A stretch of DNA of 64,000 nucleotides from a virus. Below are positions 1 through 9,133 of the stretch, in pieces; within the stretch, counting starts at the first letter, position 1, and every line of letters begins with the position of its first letter. The DNA lies in IMG/VR virus record IMGVR_UViG_3300036766_000988, positions 186,001 through 250,000 of that record; one strand, given 5' to 3'. Made by a program: the position numbers and the translations under genes. The notes beneath the pieces were generated by a model. It did no database searches, was not told where the DNA came from, and saw nothing but the letters and a program-made list of their open reading frames with translations.

Positions 1-1691
1 GTACCATAGAGTTTCAGGAGCTTCGAGGCCATTTTCGGGCCGAAGCCGGGGACACCGGGGATGTTGTCAGACGTATCACCGTCGATGGCTCGGAAATGGA
101 CCATCCTGTCCGGCGTCGTCCCGTATTCCTTCTCGACCAGTGCGGCGTTGTAGAGCTTCTCTTTGCCCGCCCCCACGGCAGGAACCCACACCTGATCTGT
201 GGCTGAAACGAGCTGCAAAAAGTCCCGATCTGTCGAGATAACGACGTTTTGCTGACCTCGGTACGCCCCTCGGACGAGCGTCGCCACGACGTCATCGGCC
301 TCTTCCTCGACGTTCCACGCCTGCTTGATCCCGAGCAAGGGGAGGGTTTCGCGAAGCCAGTGGAACTGATCCCACTCGTCGTGAGCTGGGTAGAACGTCC
401 GCCCCCGAAGACGATTCGCCTTATAGGACGTAAACATTCGGGTCCGCCGCTGGCTCGACCCGTCCCATACGACGGTGATCTTTCCCCCTGGGAAGCGTTT
501 GAGGAACGAGCCGAGGCTCCGGAGAAAGCCGACGATGGCCCCCGTAGGACGGCCCTTCGAGTCCTTGAGCGTATCCAATCCAGGGCTCATGGAGCATCGA
601 ACTGCGAGGTTGTGGCCGTCGATGATGATGTTGTCGGTCATGGTCTTTCCCAAAAGGGTCCTCTCGATGGCCTCTACTTCATCATTCAGCACGGCAACTT
701 TGCCGAGCATCTCCTCAAACCACATCCACTTGAGGTACTGCGCTTCGATCGTCGCAAGCCTGTAGGAGGGCGGCGTGAAGAGAGGCAGGATTCCCAGTAG
801 ACGGTCTGCCCACCGGTGAAGCACCTCGAAGGATCGGAAGTTTTCTCGTATCGGGGTGGGGTCGAGCTGCTTTTCGGCAGCCTTCACCATCCCCACCAAT
901 TGGGTACCTCGCTGGTACCATCCGTGAAGCTTGTGCGCTGCTACGAAGGCACGAGCCACGGGGCGTGCATCCAAAGGTTCCCGCTCGACCACCTGTAGCT
1001 CGGCTTGCAACCCCAGCTCTTTGGCGATCCACCCGTCAAACTGATCCACGATCTGGAACCGTTGTCGGATCGGAACGATGCGGGCGTCGTCGAAGAGCAC
1101 GAAGGGCTTGACCTTCTTGAGCCAATCCCGGAGCGCCGCCAGCCTGGGCAGGAAGCTCGTTCGAGGAGCCTTCTCGACGAGCCGTAGGAATGACCTCGGT
1201 AGGGTGACGATCGACTCCTTGGAACGGAGTTTCACGTGGATCTGAACGCTTAGGTTCTCGGGGATGTCCTCGATGACCACCGCTCGGATTTGACGGTAGG
1301 GCCCGCTGGTGACTAGCACCGTATCGCCGACGTCAATTCCTTGGTCTTCCTTGTCGTGGATCTGGGACTTGAACCGGTCGATATCGGCATCGGTCGCGCA
1401 CGCAAGCTTCCTGACGGCACGGTAGCCTGAGCGGTCGATCTTGGTGATGACCGATTGCACGTAGCGGGAGCCTTCGAGCTTGTAGTACTTCTCGTCCGGC
1501 TGGGCGCGCTTGATGAAGGCGTACCCATCCACGAGGTAGTTGATCAGCCGATCCTCTCCCACGTTGGTCACCGACACGGGGAGGTAGATCTCGGCGTCCC
1601 GTATCTGATGCCGAATCGAGGCCCGAATGAAGTCGGGATCTTCGCCCTCAGCCTTCGGACTCAGCTCAAGAACAACCCATTCGTTCGCCAC
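1..1691 (-). CDS. NusG-like domain fused to 5'-3' exonuclease (C-terminus outside window)
   Basis: One reading frame without a stop runs from a GTG at 1691 to the left edge (563 codons seen). Residues 1-85 resemble a NusG NGN domain (WVVLEL at 5-10, IYLPV, DGYAFI). Residues 119-171 resemble a KOW domain (GDTVLVTSGPY). A helical linker follows to about residue 350. Residues 351-563 are a PIN/FLAP 5'-3' exonuclease (DNIIIDGHN, VVWDGS, EEEADD, STDRDF) with the start of its helix-3-turn-helix (GDTSDNIPGVPGFGP). The family removes RNA primers and 5' flaps. GTG 1691 has a G-rich Shine-Dalgarno and lies just after the dnaX stop. An internal ATG at 641 could give a free exonuclease. The fusion is odd; each domain call is strong. 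Confidence 0.85.
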   Translation of the reverse strand, partial: MANEWVVLELSPKAEGEDPDFIRASIRHQIRDAEIYLPVSVTNVGEDRLINYLVDGYAFIKRAQPDEKYYKLEGSRYVQSVITKIDRSGYRAVRKLACATDADIDRFKSQIHDKEDQGIDVGDTVLVTSGPYRQIRAVVIEDIPENLSVQIHVKLRSKESIVTLPRSFLRLVEKAPRTSFLPRLAALRDWLKKVKPFVLFDDARIVPIRQRFQIVDQFDGWIAKELGLQAELQVVEREPLDARPVARAFVAAHKLHGWYQRGTQLVGMVKAAEKQLDPTPIRENFRSFEVLHRWADRLLGILPLFTPPSYRLATIEAQYLKWMWFEEMLGKVAVLNDEVEAIERTLLGKTMTDNIIIDGHNLAVRCSMSPGLDTLKDSKGRPTGAIVGFLRSLGSFLKRFPGGKITVVWDGSSQRRTRMFTSYKANRLRGRTFYPAHDEWDQFHWLRETLPLLGIKQAWNVEEEADDVVATLVRGAYRGQQNVVISTDRDFLQLVSATDQVWVPAVGAGKEKLYNAALVEKEYGTTPDRMVHFRAIDGDTSDNIPGVPGFGPKMASKLLKLYG

Positions 1692-1692
1692 G

Positions 1693-3219
1693 TTACCCCC
1701 GTCCTGGCCAGGTACGCTCGAACTCCCGACGCCATTCGTCTGGCATGAGTACCCTGAGATCTGCATCTTGGTTTGGATCCGAGGTGAAGATCACCTGGGT
1801 CGGCTGATTGCTTCGTCCCCGAGCCTTCTCCAACGGGACGGTCTTGTGGTCAAGTTCTGTGAGCGCTTCGACATCACTGGACCCGAGAGAACCAATGCCG
1901 TCGGGGCGCAAACCCCGTCCAACGGGCTTCGGAGGCTGAACCGGTGCAGCCGTTACCACGGGGGGAGTAGCAGGAGCAGAGGCCACAGGAGCAGTTTGCA
2001 CGACGGGGCCCGTAGAAGTCCCCCCAGGGGCGGTCGTGACCCCTTCCGTCGGAGCTGGGCCGGATACCATGGGTCCAGCGGGTTCGCTTGTCACCACGGC
2101 TTCAGAAGGCGGCCCAGACACGATTGTCTGGGCCGGAGGCGACATGGGGCCTGCCACCTGGATGATCACGGAAGAGGCCTGGGGACTAGGAATACCGCCA
2201 GCGAGATTCAAGACATCGCAGATGAGGCTCACTTTGGTCGCATATCGAGTTCGCAGGAAGTATTCCGCGAGCTTGATGCACCCGACACCGTAGCGTTCCC
2301 AAAGTTGCTGTCCGAGAGCCCGGTCGACGTAGACGAACTCCGCGAACATGCCGTTGGCGAGTCGAAAGCTGTTCATGGCAGCTTCGGCCAACCCCGCCGA
2401 CACTTCCTCGGCACTCACCCGCTCGATAGCCTGTTCAATGAGGCTAATGGCTCGCTTGGAATCCCCCAGTGCGAGTAGGATTTCGTAGTAGGTCGCCACG
2501 ACATTGAGGTGCAGGTACTCCCGCACGCTCTTGAGGGTGACGTCTCCTGCTTGCGCGATCATCTCCAGCCGGTTGACCACATCACGCACGTGGCCGCCCG
2601 AGTAGTCGATGACCGTCAAGACAGCATCGTCTTCGTGGTAGACTTCCTCGGCGTTGAGGATCTTCTTCATCCGCACCAGCACGTCTTCTCGTGTGATCTT
2701 GCGGATTGCGTATTCCTCGCACCTGGAACGAATCGGGCCTCGGATCTTCTCCGGCTCTGTCGTACAGAAGATCCCCACCATCTTCTTGTCTTCGAGGGGC
2801 TTGAGCAAGACGTCTTGCGCGTCTTTGGACATCCTGTGCGCTTCGTCGAAGACGTAGACTCGCTTCGGTGCGTTGAAGACCGCGAAAGGTAGGTCGTCCA
2901 CGATGGCGCGAACGTGCTCTATGGTCCCTCGGCTAGCGGCGTCCTGTTCGACGTACGCTCCGGAGGTCTCGGCAAGGACGTCGCGACAGTTCTCACACTC
3001 GTTGCAAGGTTCGGGGTTGGCCTTGTTGAGATTCATGCAGAGCATCGCTCGTGCAAGGATCCTGGCAAGGGTTGTCTTCCCTTGCCCATGCCCACCTGAG
3101 AACACGTAGTTCGTGTCCAAAGCGGTATCCTTCGCGAGACGTGCCTTGAGTAGAAGGACGGCGCCCTCCTGCCCAAGCACGTCTCCGAAGGTCATAGGCC
3201 TATATTTGGTGTCCCACAC
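1693..3219 (-). CDS. dnaX: DNA polymerase III gamma/tau clamp-loader subunit
   Basis: AAA+ ATPase that opens and loads the sliding clamp. Seen: N-terminal WDTKYRP, Walker A GGHGQGKTT near residue 45, a Cys-rich zinc module (CNECENC), Walker B region VYVFDEAH, and the SRC arginine-finger motif (IRSRC). The C-terminal third is a Pro/Ala/Thr-rich linker and acidic tail. The start is GTG 3219, with GGAGG about 7 bases upstream and conserved residues beginning at once; longer frames add unconserved sequence. 508 residues fits a gamma/tau protein. I saw no obvious slippery site for a gamma frameshift. It follows the preceding gene by 2 bases and sits in a replisome cluster with the primase, clamp, delta and delta-prime genes. 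Confidence 0.93.
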   Translation of the reverse strand: MWDTKYRPMTFGDVLGQEGAVLLLKARLAKDTALDTNYVFSGGHGQGKTTLARILARAMLCMNLNKANPEPCNECENCRDVLAETSGAYVEQDAASRGTIEHVRAIVDDLPFAVFNAPKRVYVFDEAHRMSKDAQDVLLKPLEDKKMVGIFCTTEPEKIRGPIRSRCEEYAIRKITREDVLVRMKKILNAEEVYHEDDAVLTVIDYSGGHVRDVVNRLEMIAQAGDVTLKSVREYLHLNVVATYYEILLALGDSKRAISLIEQAIERVSAEEVSAGLAEAAMNSFRLANGMFAEFVYVDRALGQQLWERYGVGCIKLAEYFLRTRYATKVSLICDVLNLAGGIPSPQASSVIIQVAGPMSPPAQTIVSGPPSEAVVTSEPAGPMVSGPAPTEGVTTAPGGTSTGPVVQTAPVASAPATPPVVTAAPVQPPKPVGRGLRPDGIGSLGSSDVEALTELDHKTVPLEKARGRSNQPTQVIFTSDPNQDADLRVLMPDEWRREFERTWPGRG

Positions 3220-3221
3220 GA

Positions 3222-3635
3222 TTAGGCCTCCGAGCGCCGCTGCTTTATTTCGTAGAAAGTACGTGCATCGTCCGTGTCTTTCCACTCTTGGTCAGGGATG
3301 CACCGGATCCAGGAGCTGAAGAACTCTCCGGCTTCTACGAGGAGCTTGTCTCCCGCGCACTCGATTTCGACCAGACCGGGATAGCCACGGATGTTCTCGT
3401 TGACGGAGCTGAATCCGCCTCTTTCCCGAGCTGCCAAGATCTCCGTCACATAAGACACGGTGCCCGGTTGACAGAACTTGATGATCCGTGGGTGCTTGGA
3501 GGCCTCCACGTTCTCTTGTTCGGTAGGCGGCCGGACCCGAACCCACAGGTTTCCCTTCTTCATCGACGAGCGTCGAGAATTGTGGGCCTGTACGAACTTG
3601 CGGACATCCTCCGCAAAAGCGTGTTCAGGAGGCAC
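3222..3635 (-). CDS. hypothetical protein between metallopeptidase-like gene and dnaX
   Basis: I do not recognise this 137-residue protein. It has a basic middle (KGNLWVRVRPP) and otherwise a mixed alpha/beta composition, with no signal peptide or membrane segment. The start is a GTG at 3635 without a clear Shine-Dalgarno. It ends 2 bases before the dnaX start, so the two are probably cotranscribed and translationally coupled. Confidence 0.6.
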   Translation of the reverse strand: MPPEHAFAEDVRKFVQAHNSRRSSMKKGNLWVRVRPPTEQENVEASKHPRIIKFCQPGTVSYVTEILAARERGGFSSVNENIRGYPGLVEIECAGDKLLVEAGEFFSSWIRCIPDQEWKDTDDARTFYEIKQRRSEA

Positions 3636-3640
3636 GGGGA

Positions 3641-4120
3641 TCAGGTCTGCCGCTGGGTGACTTCCTCGGTGACTTCGGCCGCGATCTCTTCGATGTTGAT
3701 CTGCTTGGCGACGGAGGCGAAAGCAGTGAGGTCATTGTTCCATGCCCCGTGTCGGCGAAGGATCGTGGCGAACTCCTGGACGTCGGGCTCGCGCATGGTC
3801 CACTTCATGGAGCTGTCTTCCTCGTTCTCTTCTCCCGTGCAGCGTTCGAGGAGATGGTCGACGAGAGCCGAGCGCTGTTGCTCGCTCATGTCGTTCCACT
3901 GATCCATACCGACTTCGAGCATGAAGTCGGAGTCGAGTAGAAACTCCAGAACGCCGGAAACCTTGCGAACCTTCCCAGGGACCGGCTTGCCATTCTTGAT
4001 GGAGGCCTTGTCCACGAACACGTACTTCACCCGAGCCGTCGCCAGCTCGGGGTGGTACATGGGGATGAGGTTCTTGGCAATGGCCTCGACAGACTCCGCG
4101 CTACCGTAGACTTTGGGCAT
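3641..4120 (-). CDS. phage metallopeptidase-like protein
   Basis: 159 residues from ATG 4120, with GGAG 8 bases upstream; it overlaps the primase gene end by 20 bases. The middle and C-terminal parts (LVDHLLERC, then EPDVQEFATILRRHGAW) recall the family annotated as putative phage metallopeptidase. There an HExxH-type helix is followed by a conserved D-x-x-E-F-x-x-I-x-R-x-G-x-W block. Here the metal motif is degenerate (H-L-L-E-R), so activity is doubtful. Family assignment is from memory of the motif and moderate at best. Confidence 0.5.
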   Translation of the reverse strand: MPKVYGSAESVEAIAKNLIPMYHPELATARVKYVFVDKASIKNGKPVPGKVRKVSGVLEFLLDSDFMLEVGMDQWNDMSEQQRSALVDHLLERCTGEENEEDSSMKWTMREPDVQEFATILRRHGAWNNDLTAFASVAKQINIEEIAAEVTEEVTQRQT

Positions 4121-4838
4121 TATGGGTCTCCATGTCGTCCGAACCCAATTGAGTTCGGAGGTACTCCTGGAACCGAACATCCCCCCAAGTTTCCCAGAGG
4201 TCTCCTGGGTCCTTGGTGAGCTTGTCGGTCCCGATCATCGGGACAGTGGGATACGAGATAGTCCGTATACCAAATTCGTGACCGTGACTCTCCCTAAAAC
4301 GCTTCGAGACTCTCCGGCCGGTCTCATCCGCATCATATCCGAGCCAAATCCGCTCTACAAGACGTCGTAGGATGCGGAGGAAAGGTTCGGTCACCCTTGC
4401 CGTGAGCGTTGCGACGACTCCAGGGAAGACGCGCTGCACCGGGAAGAGGTCGAAACCGCCTTCGACGAGATACACCGAGCGTGTTGCCCAGACGTGGGGC
4501 ATCGCTTGAGCGAGCCCGAAAAGGACCGCCTCGTCCTTCCCCTCGATAAAGTCCATGTAGCCCGCGCGGTCTCTGGACACGTACCTGAACTGCACCCCAC
4601 GGATGGTGCCGATCGTGTTCGTCAGAGGCAGGACCAGAACATCGTCGAGCTTGGCCCCTCCATCCGACCACTTGAGGAAGGCCTGGGGGTAGTCCGCATC
4701 GGGCAGCTCTTTGTTGAGGTACCCGAGACCGTACGTAGCGATCTGCTGTTCGGACACGCCTCTAGCAGAGAGGGCGTCGAGAACTCTTTCGTTCAGGCGT
4801 CCGCAAGCGCCTGTCGTCAGATCATCGAGCCACGTCAT
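4101..4838 (-). CDS. DnaG-type primase core with Toprim domain, no zinc finger
   Basis: Makes RNA primers for replication forks. The 245-residue protein starts with the RNA-polymerase-domain helix typical of DnaG (LNERVLDALSARGVS). It then has a Toprim fold: EGGFD supplies the catalytic Glu and IWLGYDADETG the Asp-x-Asp pair. The usual N-terminal zinc-binding domain is absent, and the C-terminal helicase-interaction domain is short. No separate zinc-finger gene is obvious next to it. ATG 4838 overlaps the preceding gene by 17 bases. Confidence 0.85.
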   Translation of the reverse strand: MTWLDDLTTGACGRLNERVLDALSARGVSEQQIATYGLGYLNKELPDADYPQAFLKWSDGGAKLDDVLVLPLTNTIGTIRGVQFRYVSRDRAGYMDFIEGKDEAVLFGLAQAMPHVWATRSVYLVEGGFDLFPVQRVFPGVVATLTARVTEPFLRILRRLVERIWLGYDADETGRRVSKRFRESHGHEFGIRTISYPTVPMIGTDKLTKDPGDLWETWGDVRFQEYLRTQLGSDDMETHNAQSLR

Positions 4839-5403
4839 CGACCACCACCATGTTTTGGTCGATGCGTTGGAACAGCAGACCCAGATGGTCTTCGACGCGG
4901 GTGTAGATCCCGAGACGATCGGAACCCACGGTCACCAACGCCGCCCCCTTGGGTAGGTCTGACACGAGTACCTTCATCCCGTTCACCACTCCGGCAAACC
5001 CTTCTGGTACTGGCTCGCTCTTCCCTATCATCGCTGGGGCGTCGATCGCGGAGACGACGATCACCTTCGCTTCTAGGCCGAGACTTCGAAACCGGTCTAC
5101 GGCTGTCTGGATACCACTACACCGCAGCGGCCACTTCTGCTGCGTCCAAAGCCACTCGTAGAGACGGCGGAGCAGCCGGGGCTCTTCTTCGAAGGAACAC
5201 GGGGAGAAACCGAAGCGAGCGACCCCTGTACGGCTGGTGCTGGTGGGCAGGAAAACACCGCGAGCGTTGGTCGCCAACAGGGGGTCTTGGCCTTGATGGA
5301 GATCAACTTCTCCTAGGAGAGGGGCCTTGAAGTCTCCTCTCCGACCCTTGGGAGGAAGGAACCGCTCGGCCCTCAGCATGTGTTGGAACACAGAGGCGGG
5401 CAT
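4822..5403 (-). CDS. hypothetical protein upstream of primase
   Basis: 193 residues, unrecognised. ATG 5403 overlaps the previous stop as TGATG. The N-terminal half is basic and loop-rich. The C-terminal half is a compact alpha/beta stretch (AKVIVVSAIDAP, MKVLVSDLPKG, ALVTVGSDRLGIY). Its place in the replication operon suggests a fork-associated role, which is inference only. Confidence 0.65.
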   Translation of the reverse strand: MPASVFQHMLRAERFLPPKGRRGDFKAPLLGEVDLHQGQDPLLATNARGVFLPTSTSRTGVARFGFSPCSFEEEPRLLRRLYEWLWTQQKWPLRCSGIQTAVDRFRSLGLEAKVIVVSAIDAPAMIGKSEPVPEGFAGVVNGMKVLVSDLPKGAALVTVGSDRLGIYTRVEDHLGLLFQRIDQNMVVVDDVAR

Positions 5404-5948
5404 CACGTGTCCTTCGGAGCTTCGAGGAGCTTGGCGATGTCGTAGCTCGGTTGTACCGGCTCGACCCGGATTCGAAGCATCCGATACCAAAGACGCTTCC
5501 ACCATGGGATCCGCACCTTGCTGACCTCTGTATCGAGCGCCCAAAAGAGACCGTACATCTCAGGCATGTGGCTGGACACCCACTCCACGTTCTCGACATC
5601 TCGCCGGAAATTCTCTTCGAGGGTCTCTTTGGTTTGGGTCGGCGTGAAGTAGGGGCACCTCTGTGCATCGATGGGGTCTTCGCAGATGTTGCCCTGCCAC
5701 TGATCGGGATGCTCAGCTCCCAACATGCAGAGCCCCATTGTCTGCACTACAGGAAGCCCCCGGGAATCAGCGACTCGGTTGAAGCTGTCGTTGGGAGATC
5801 CTTCCACCAATTTCCGTGTGTCGAGGGGTTGTTGGTGGTTGTGCGTGCAGAGATGAGGGAGACGACGAGATGCCTCGTCCACACGTCGATCTAGCTCCTG
5901 AACGAGCAGGAACCGGATACGATCTGTGATCTGGCTCTGGGTTTTCAT
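5403..5948 (-). CDS. hypothetical Cys/His-containing protein
   Basis: 181 residues from ATG 5948, which overlaps the SbcC C-half stop as ATGA. Cys and His residues cluster between residues 35 and 100 (CTHNHQQP, then CMLGAEH, NICEDP and RCPYF), enough for one zinc or Fe-S site. A basic Trp-rich patch (WWKRLWYRMLRIR) lies near the C-terminus. Family not recognised. Confidence 0.65.
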   Translation of the reverse strand: MKTQSQITDRIRFLLVQELDRRVDEASRRLPHLCTHNHQQPLDTRKLVEGSPNDSFNRVADSRGLPVVQTMGLCMLGAEHPDQWQGNICEDPIDAQRCPYFTPTQTKETLEENFRRDVENVEWVSSHMPEMYGLFWALDTEVSKVRIPWWKRLWYRMLRIRVEPVQPSYDIAKLLEAPKDT

Positions 5949-6640
5949 CGTGCGCCTCGCATTCGACGAAGACCGAGACTCCAAGAGCCGTTGGTCTCCT
6001 CAGTGACACTGTGACCCTGGTACGCTAGATCCGCGTGATCGAGAAAAGCTTGCTTCTGAGAGACGTATAGGATGTGGATCCCTGTCGTCGCAGCGAGCTT
6101 CTTCAAGAACTGTCCGGCCGCGTCGATGTATTCGTCGCCGTTGATCGCCCCCAAGGTCTCATCGAGGAACAGAACAGGGGCACGTTTCAGACGAAGGATC
6201 GCAAGGAGTCGCAGCACCAAAGACGCAATGCTGGACGGGCCCCCTCCGAACGATTCCAGAGGGTGCCCTCGAACCGCCATCGTCTCACTCCCCTGGCGGA
6301 AGAAAAAGTCGATGGCGACCTTGTTGTACTTCTGCGAGATCTCGGCTTCGAACGTGAGTTGCTGGTCGAAGAAAATCGCCCGTAGCCCTTCGGTGACGAT
6401 CCCCTCGATCGTCCGTACCTGATCGGTGACGAGCTTGTCCATCAGGACCCGGAGAAGTTCTCCGACTTTGGTGAGACGTTCGATCTGACGCGATAGGGCT
6501 TCGACCTCCCGCTGCTTACCCTCCAGGTCACCCACGATCTGATCGCGGATGGCCTGGATTCGAGCTGCGTTTCGGTTGAGGGTCTGGACCCGTCGGCGCC
6601 AGGTCAGTCCTTGCTGGGCATGAAGCGCGTCACCCGGCAC
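5945..6640 (-). CDS. C-terminal half of an SbcC/Rad50-like ATPase
   Basis: The protein (up to 231 residues) begins with a coiled coil. It then carries the ABC signature region (SFGGGPSSIASL), Walker B VLFLDETLG and the downstream switch, as at the C-terminus of SbcC/Rad50/gp46 proteins. It has no Walker A. That is supplied by the N-terminal half-gene at 10560-11918, so the two ATPase lobes are separate polypeptides. The first start is a GTG at 6640, overlapping the clamp gene by 37 bases; a later start is possible. It should form a nuclease complex with the SbcD-like protein at 9567-10547. Confidence 0.85.
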   Translation of the reverse strand: MPGDALHAQQGLTWRRRVQTLNRNAARIQAIRDQIVGDLEGKQREVEALSRQIERLTKVGELLRVLMDKLVTDQVRTIEGIVTEGLRAIFFDQQLTFEAEISQKYNKVAIDFFFRQGSETMAVRGHPLESFGGGPSSIASLVLRLLAILRLKRAPVLFLDETLGAINGDEYIDAAGQFLKKLAATTGIHILYVSQKQAFLDHADLAYQGHSVTEETNGSWSLGLRRMRGAR

Positions 6641-7905
6641 TTGCTACCACCTTCCGGACGCTTCTCGTTGCCAGCCTCGTCCTTCTCGGTGGAGGAGCCC
6701 CCGATGACCTTCCCTTCGTTGTTCATCCAGAACTCGTCGATCGTGCGGAACATCGCCGCACCTTTCGGACGCCTGTCATCCGGCGGCACCGTGAGCACGC
6801 GGAACAAGACCTCGTGTCCCTTCAAGTCACCGATCAGCTCGATGAGCTGTGTGATGTTGAGGTTGTACTGGAAGTCCTTCTCCTCCGCGAGCTGGACCTC
6901 GACCGGTACCGGGAAGGCTCCGGTCTTGGATCCCCCATCACTGGCGGTGAAGTAGAGCTTCTTCTCCGACGCCTTGTATTGAATGTGGATCTTGTCGCGG
7001 TTCGTTTCGAGCCCTGAACGCGTGAAGTTGAGAGCGTTCATGAGCGTGACCTTGGCCATACGGAAGACGTACTGGTCGTGCTTGAGCGGCAGGTAGGAGT
7101 ACTTCGAATGCGTCTTCGAGTGAAAGGCCCAACCGAAGACCTGCTCGCCCTCGACATTCCCTTCCTTGTTCTTGATCTCGTTGGCAGCGAACATCATGTG
7201 CTTGCCGTGGCGGATCTCGACCGGCCCCTCGCATTTGCTGAGGAAGGCCCCCAGCCGATCGAGGTGGGCGCCGTGAATGGCAACCCCGTCGTTCTTGAAG
7301 GCCTCCGAATAGAACCAGAAGGCCTTGGTACCATTCGTCGCGTACATGTTGCCGTTGCCCTTGGCCCATGCCTCGTTCGTCTCGTCGAAGATCTGCACCG
7401 TTTTGAGGTGGTCTTCGGCGCGGGTGTCCTTCGCATCGGCGATGAATTTCTTCGAGAGGCTGATCGCCTCACGTAGGATCCCCGCAGCGAACGTCTTCTT
7501 CTGCCCCGCGGCCTCGAAGTCGTCGTCGATTGGCGAGATGAACCTCGGGTCGAACGACATCATCTCCTTGTGAGCTTCGCTCGTCGACTTGAACTGCACT
7601 GCGTAGTCGGGGCCTTCCGTCTTCACGTCGAAGTCGATCTCGTCGTCAGGGATGTACTGGATCCCGGCGAGAAGCATGGGGGGTGCGATGAACGACCCCT
7701 CGCCATCGAGTTCGAGGAGCTTGATGTCCGCCCTGGCGACCTCGGTCTGGTCCCGTGAGTAGACGTGGCATCGGGGAAGCCCATCCTTCAAGTACGCCTT
7801 GAAGAGATAGCCTGCACCCCCTTGAGTCGTAACCGGACTCGGAGTGACGTTGCCGACGATGTTGAGAGCCCTGATGAGATCGGCAGCCTTGAGCTTGAAG
7901 CGCAT
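6604..7905 (-). CDS. dnaN: DNA polymerase III beta-like sliding clamp
   Basis: 433 residues. The N-terminus MRFKLKAADLIRALNIVG matches the first beta-clamp domain. Three repeated alpha/beta modules can be followed, and the C-terminus (CRVTRFMP) resembles the clamp end YxVMPxR. The clamp tethers the polymerase and recruits ligase and repair factors. ATG 7905 is chosen because GAGG lies 6 bases upstream; two further in-frame ATGs exist at 7917 and 7911. It is slightly longer than usual because of acidic insertions near the C-terminus. It sits between the two SbcC half-genes. Confidence 0.88.
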   Translation of the reverse strand: MRFKLKAADLIRALNIVGNVTPSPVTTQGGAGYLFKAYLKDGLPRCHVYSRDQTEVARADIKLLELDGEGSFIAPPMLLAGIQYIPDDEIDFDVKTEGPDYAVQFKSTSEAHKEMMSFDPRFISPIDDDFEAAGQKKTFAAGILREAISLSKKFIADAKDTRAEDHLKTVQIFDETNEAWAKGNGNMYATNGTKAFWFYSEAFKNDGVAIHGAHLDRLGAFLSKCEGPVEIRHGKHMMFAANEIKNKEGNVEGEQVFGWAFHSKTHSKYSYLPLKHDQYVFRMAKVTLMNALNFTRSGLETNRDKIHIQYKASEKKLYFTASDGGSKTGAFPVPVEVQLAEEKDFQYNLNITQLIELIGDLKGHEVLFRVLTVPPDDRRPKGAAMFRTIDEFWMNNEGKVIGGSSTEKDEAGNEKRPEGGSKCRVTRFMPSKD

Positions 7906-7913
7906 GTTCATCC

Positions 7914-8186
7914 TCATTTCTTGTCGAATGCGGCGATGGCCTGCTCGGCAGCCACGAGGTCTTTCTCGTACGCGACCACCATCGTATTCAGGTTCTGTTC
8001 GGCCTTGTCTCGTTCAGAGGCAAGGTTCTTGGGGTCATGCCCTGCTGCGCGGATCTCTTTGATCAAGACCGCCAGCTCTTCCTTTTTGGCTTCGAGTTGA
8101 CCTCCCACTCCGGCCTTCTTCTTGTTGAAGGCATCCGTGCGGCGGATCAAATCCTCGACCTTTTTCTTTAGTTCTTCGGGAGCCAT
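7914..8186 (-). CDS. small coiled-coil protein
   Basis: 90 residues, almost entirely charged heptad-like helix (EELKKKVEDLI, QLEAKKEELAVLIKEI, then SERDKAEQNLNTM). No Cys and no membrane segment. Its stop is just upstream of the clamp start. It could be a coiled-coil partner of the split SbcC ATPase that lies on both sides, but nothing in the sequence proves this. Confidence 0.65.
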   Translation of the reverse strand: MAPEELKKKVEDLIRRTDAFNKKKAGVGGQLEAKKEELAVLIKEIRAAGHDPKNLASERDKAEQNLNTMVVAYEKDLVAAEQAIAAFDKK

Positions 8187-8230
8187 CGATTCTCCTAACC
8201 GTTAGTCTCGACTTTGAGCGCTGGGGCTTC

Positions 8231-9133
8231 TCAAAAACCCACGTCTTCTACACCTGCGCCGTCAGGAATGGGGGCCCGAATGCTGCCAAAATACGTTCCC
8301 TCGGGGCAGATGGGCTTGAACGCGCAGAGACGGCACCGATCGCCGGGACTCACCGGGAACAGCTCTTGAAGGGCGGCGGTCTGATTCGCCCCTTGGAAGG
8401 TCGCTAGCCGTGTCTTGGCCTCTTCGATCCGCTTCATGGAGTCGAGGACGCCGTTCTGTAGCTCCAAGAGGTCCGCTTCAGTGAACGGGACCCAGTCGAG
8501 CGCCTGCTCAGCCTCAAATCGCCAGAAAACGAACCCGATCTTGTCTGGCATGAAGCCGTGCCGCAGCCGATGGAGCATCGCGTACCACCGGAGCTGGCTG
8601 GGATCGACATACTTGTCCCGCCATTTGGAACCCTTGCCGTCCAGTAGGATCAGATCGTTGTGCGGGGGGATCCGCTTGATGAGAAAGTCAGCCCGCCCAC
8701 CGATGGTATGCCCTTCGATGGTGTGGTCGAGCTTCACTTCGGCTTCGGACTGAGTCGGGCCGAGGAGCTTGTGGTGCCGAATAATCGAGAGCCCCCTGGG
8801 GATGGCCGATCGCACGTCATCGAGGAGTGCCTCGGGAGTTTCGTAGTTGGCCTTCTCGTCGTCGGGCTTCCAACGGATTGCCCCGTCACGGGATTCCTTG
8901 ACGAGCGCTCTTCGATAGTGAGCGGGTACGAGACCGAGGAGCGTTTGCTCGATACCGGACTGCCGCCAGATGCGCTCACTGTAGAACGTCTCGAATAGCC
9001 CTCCGACGATGGTGCCGAAGAGAGAGTTGACCCGATTGTCGGGCACATCCAACCGCGTTTTGTTGACGTACTGGTGCCAGTAGATACGAGGGCAGGACGA
9101 GAACGATTTGTGACCTGTGTAGGAGAGGTACAT
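8231..9133 (-). CDS. RecB/Cas4-like PD-(D/E)XK nuclease with probable Fe-S cluster
   Basis: 300 residues. N-terminal SYTGHKSFSSCPRIYWHQYV holds the first Cys. GGRADFLI and LILLDGKGSK give the nuclease core (Asp, then Asp-x-Lys). The C-terminal CRLCAFKPIC provides three more Cys, so a 4Fe-4S staple as in AddB/Cas4 nucleases is likely. It probably resects DNA ends together with SbcCD. ATG 9133 overlaps the previous stop as TGATG. Confidence 0.85.
   Translation of the reverse strand: MYLSYTGHKSFSSCPRIYWHQYVNKTRLDVPDNRVNSLFGTIVGGLFETFYSERIWRQSGIEQTLLGLVPAHYRRALVKESRDGAIRWKPDDEKANYETPEALLDDVRSAIPRGLSIIRHHKLLGPTQSEAEVKLDHTIEGHTIGGRADFLIKRIPPHNDLILLDGKGSKWRDKYVDPSQLRWYAMLHRLRHGFMPDKIGFVFWRFEAEQALDWVPFTEADLLELQNGVLDSMKRIEEAKTRLATFQGANQTAALQELFPVSPGDRCRLCAFKPICPEGTYFGSIRAPIPDGAGVEDVGF

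Noticed and set aside
249-1748. Several plus- and minus-strand frames in the first 1.7 kb
   Set aside because: They are shadows of the single minus-strand NusG-like/exonuclease frame, which shows clear domain motifs.
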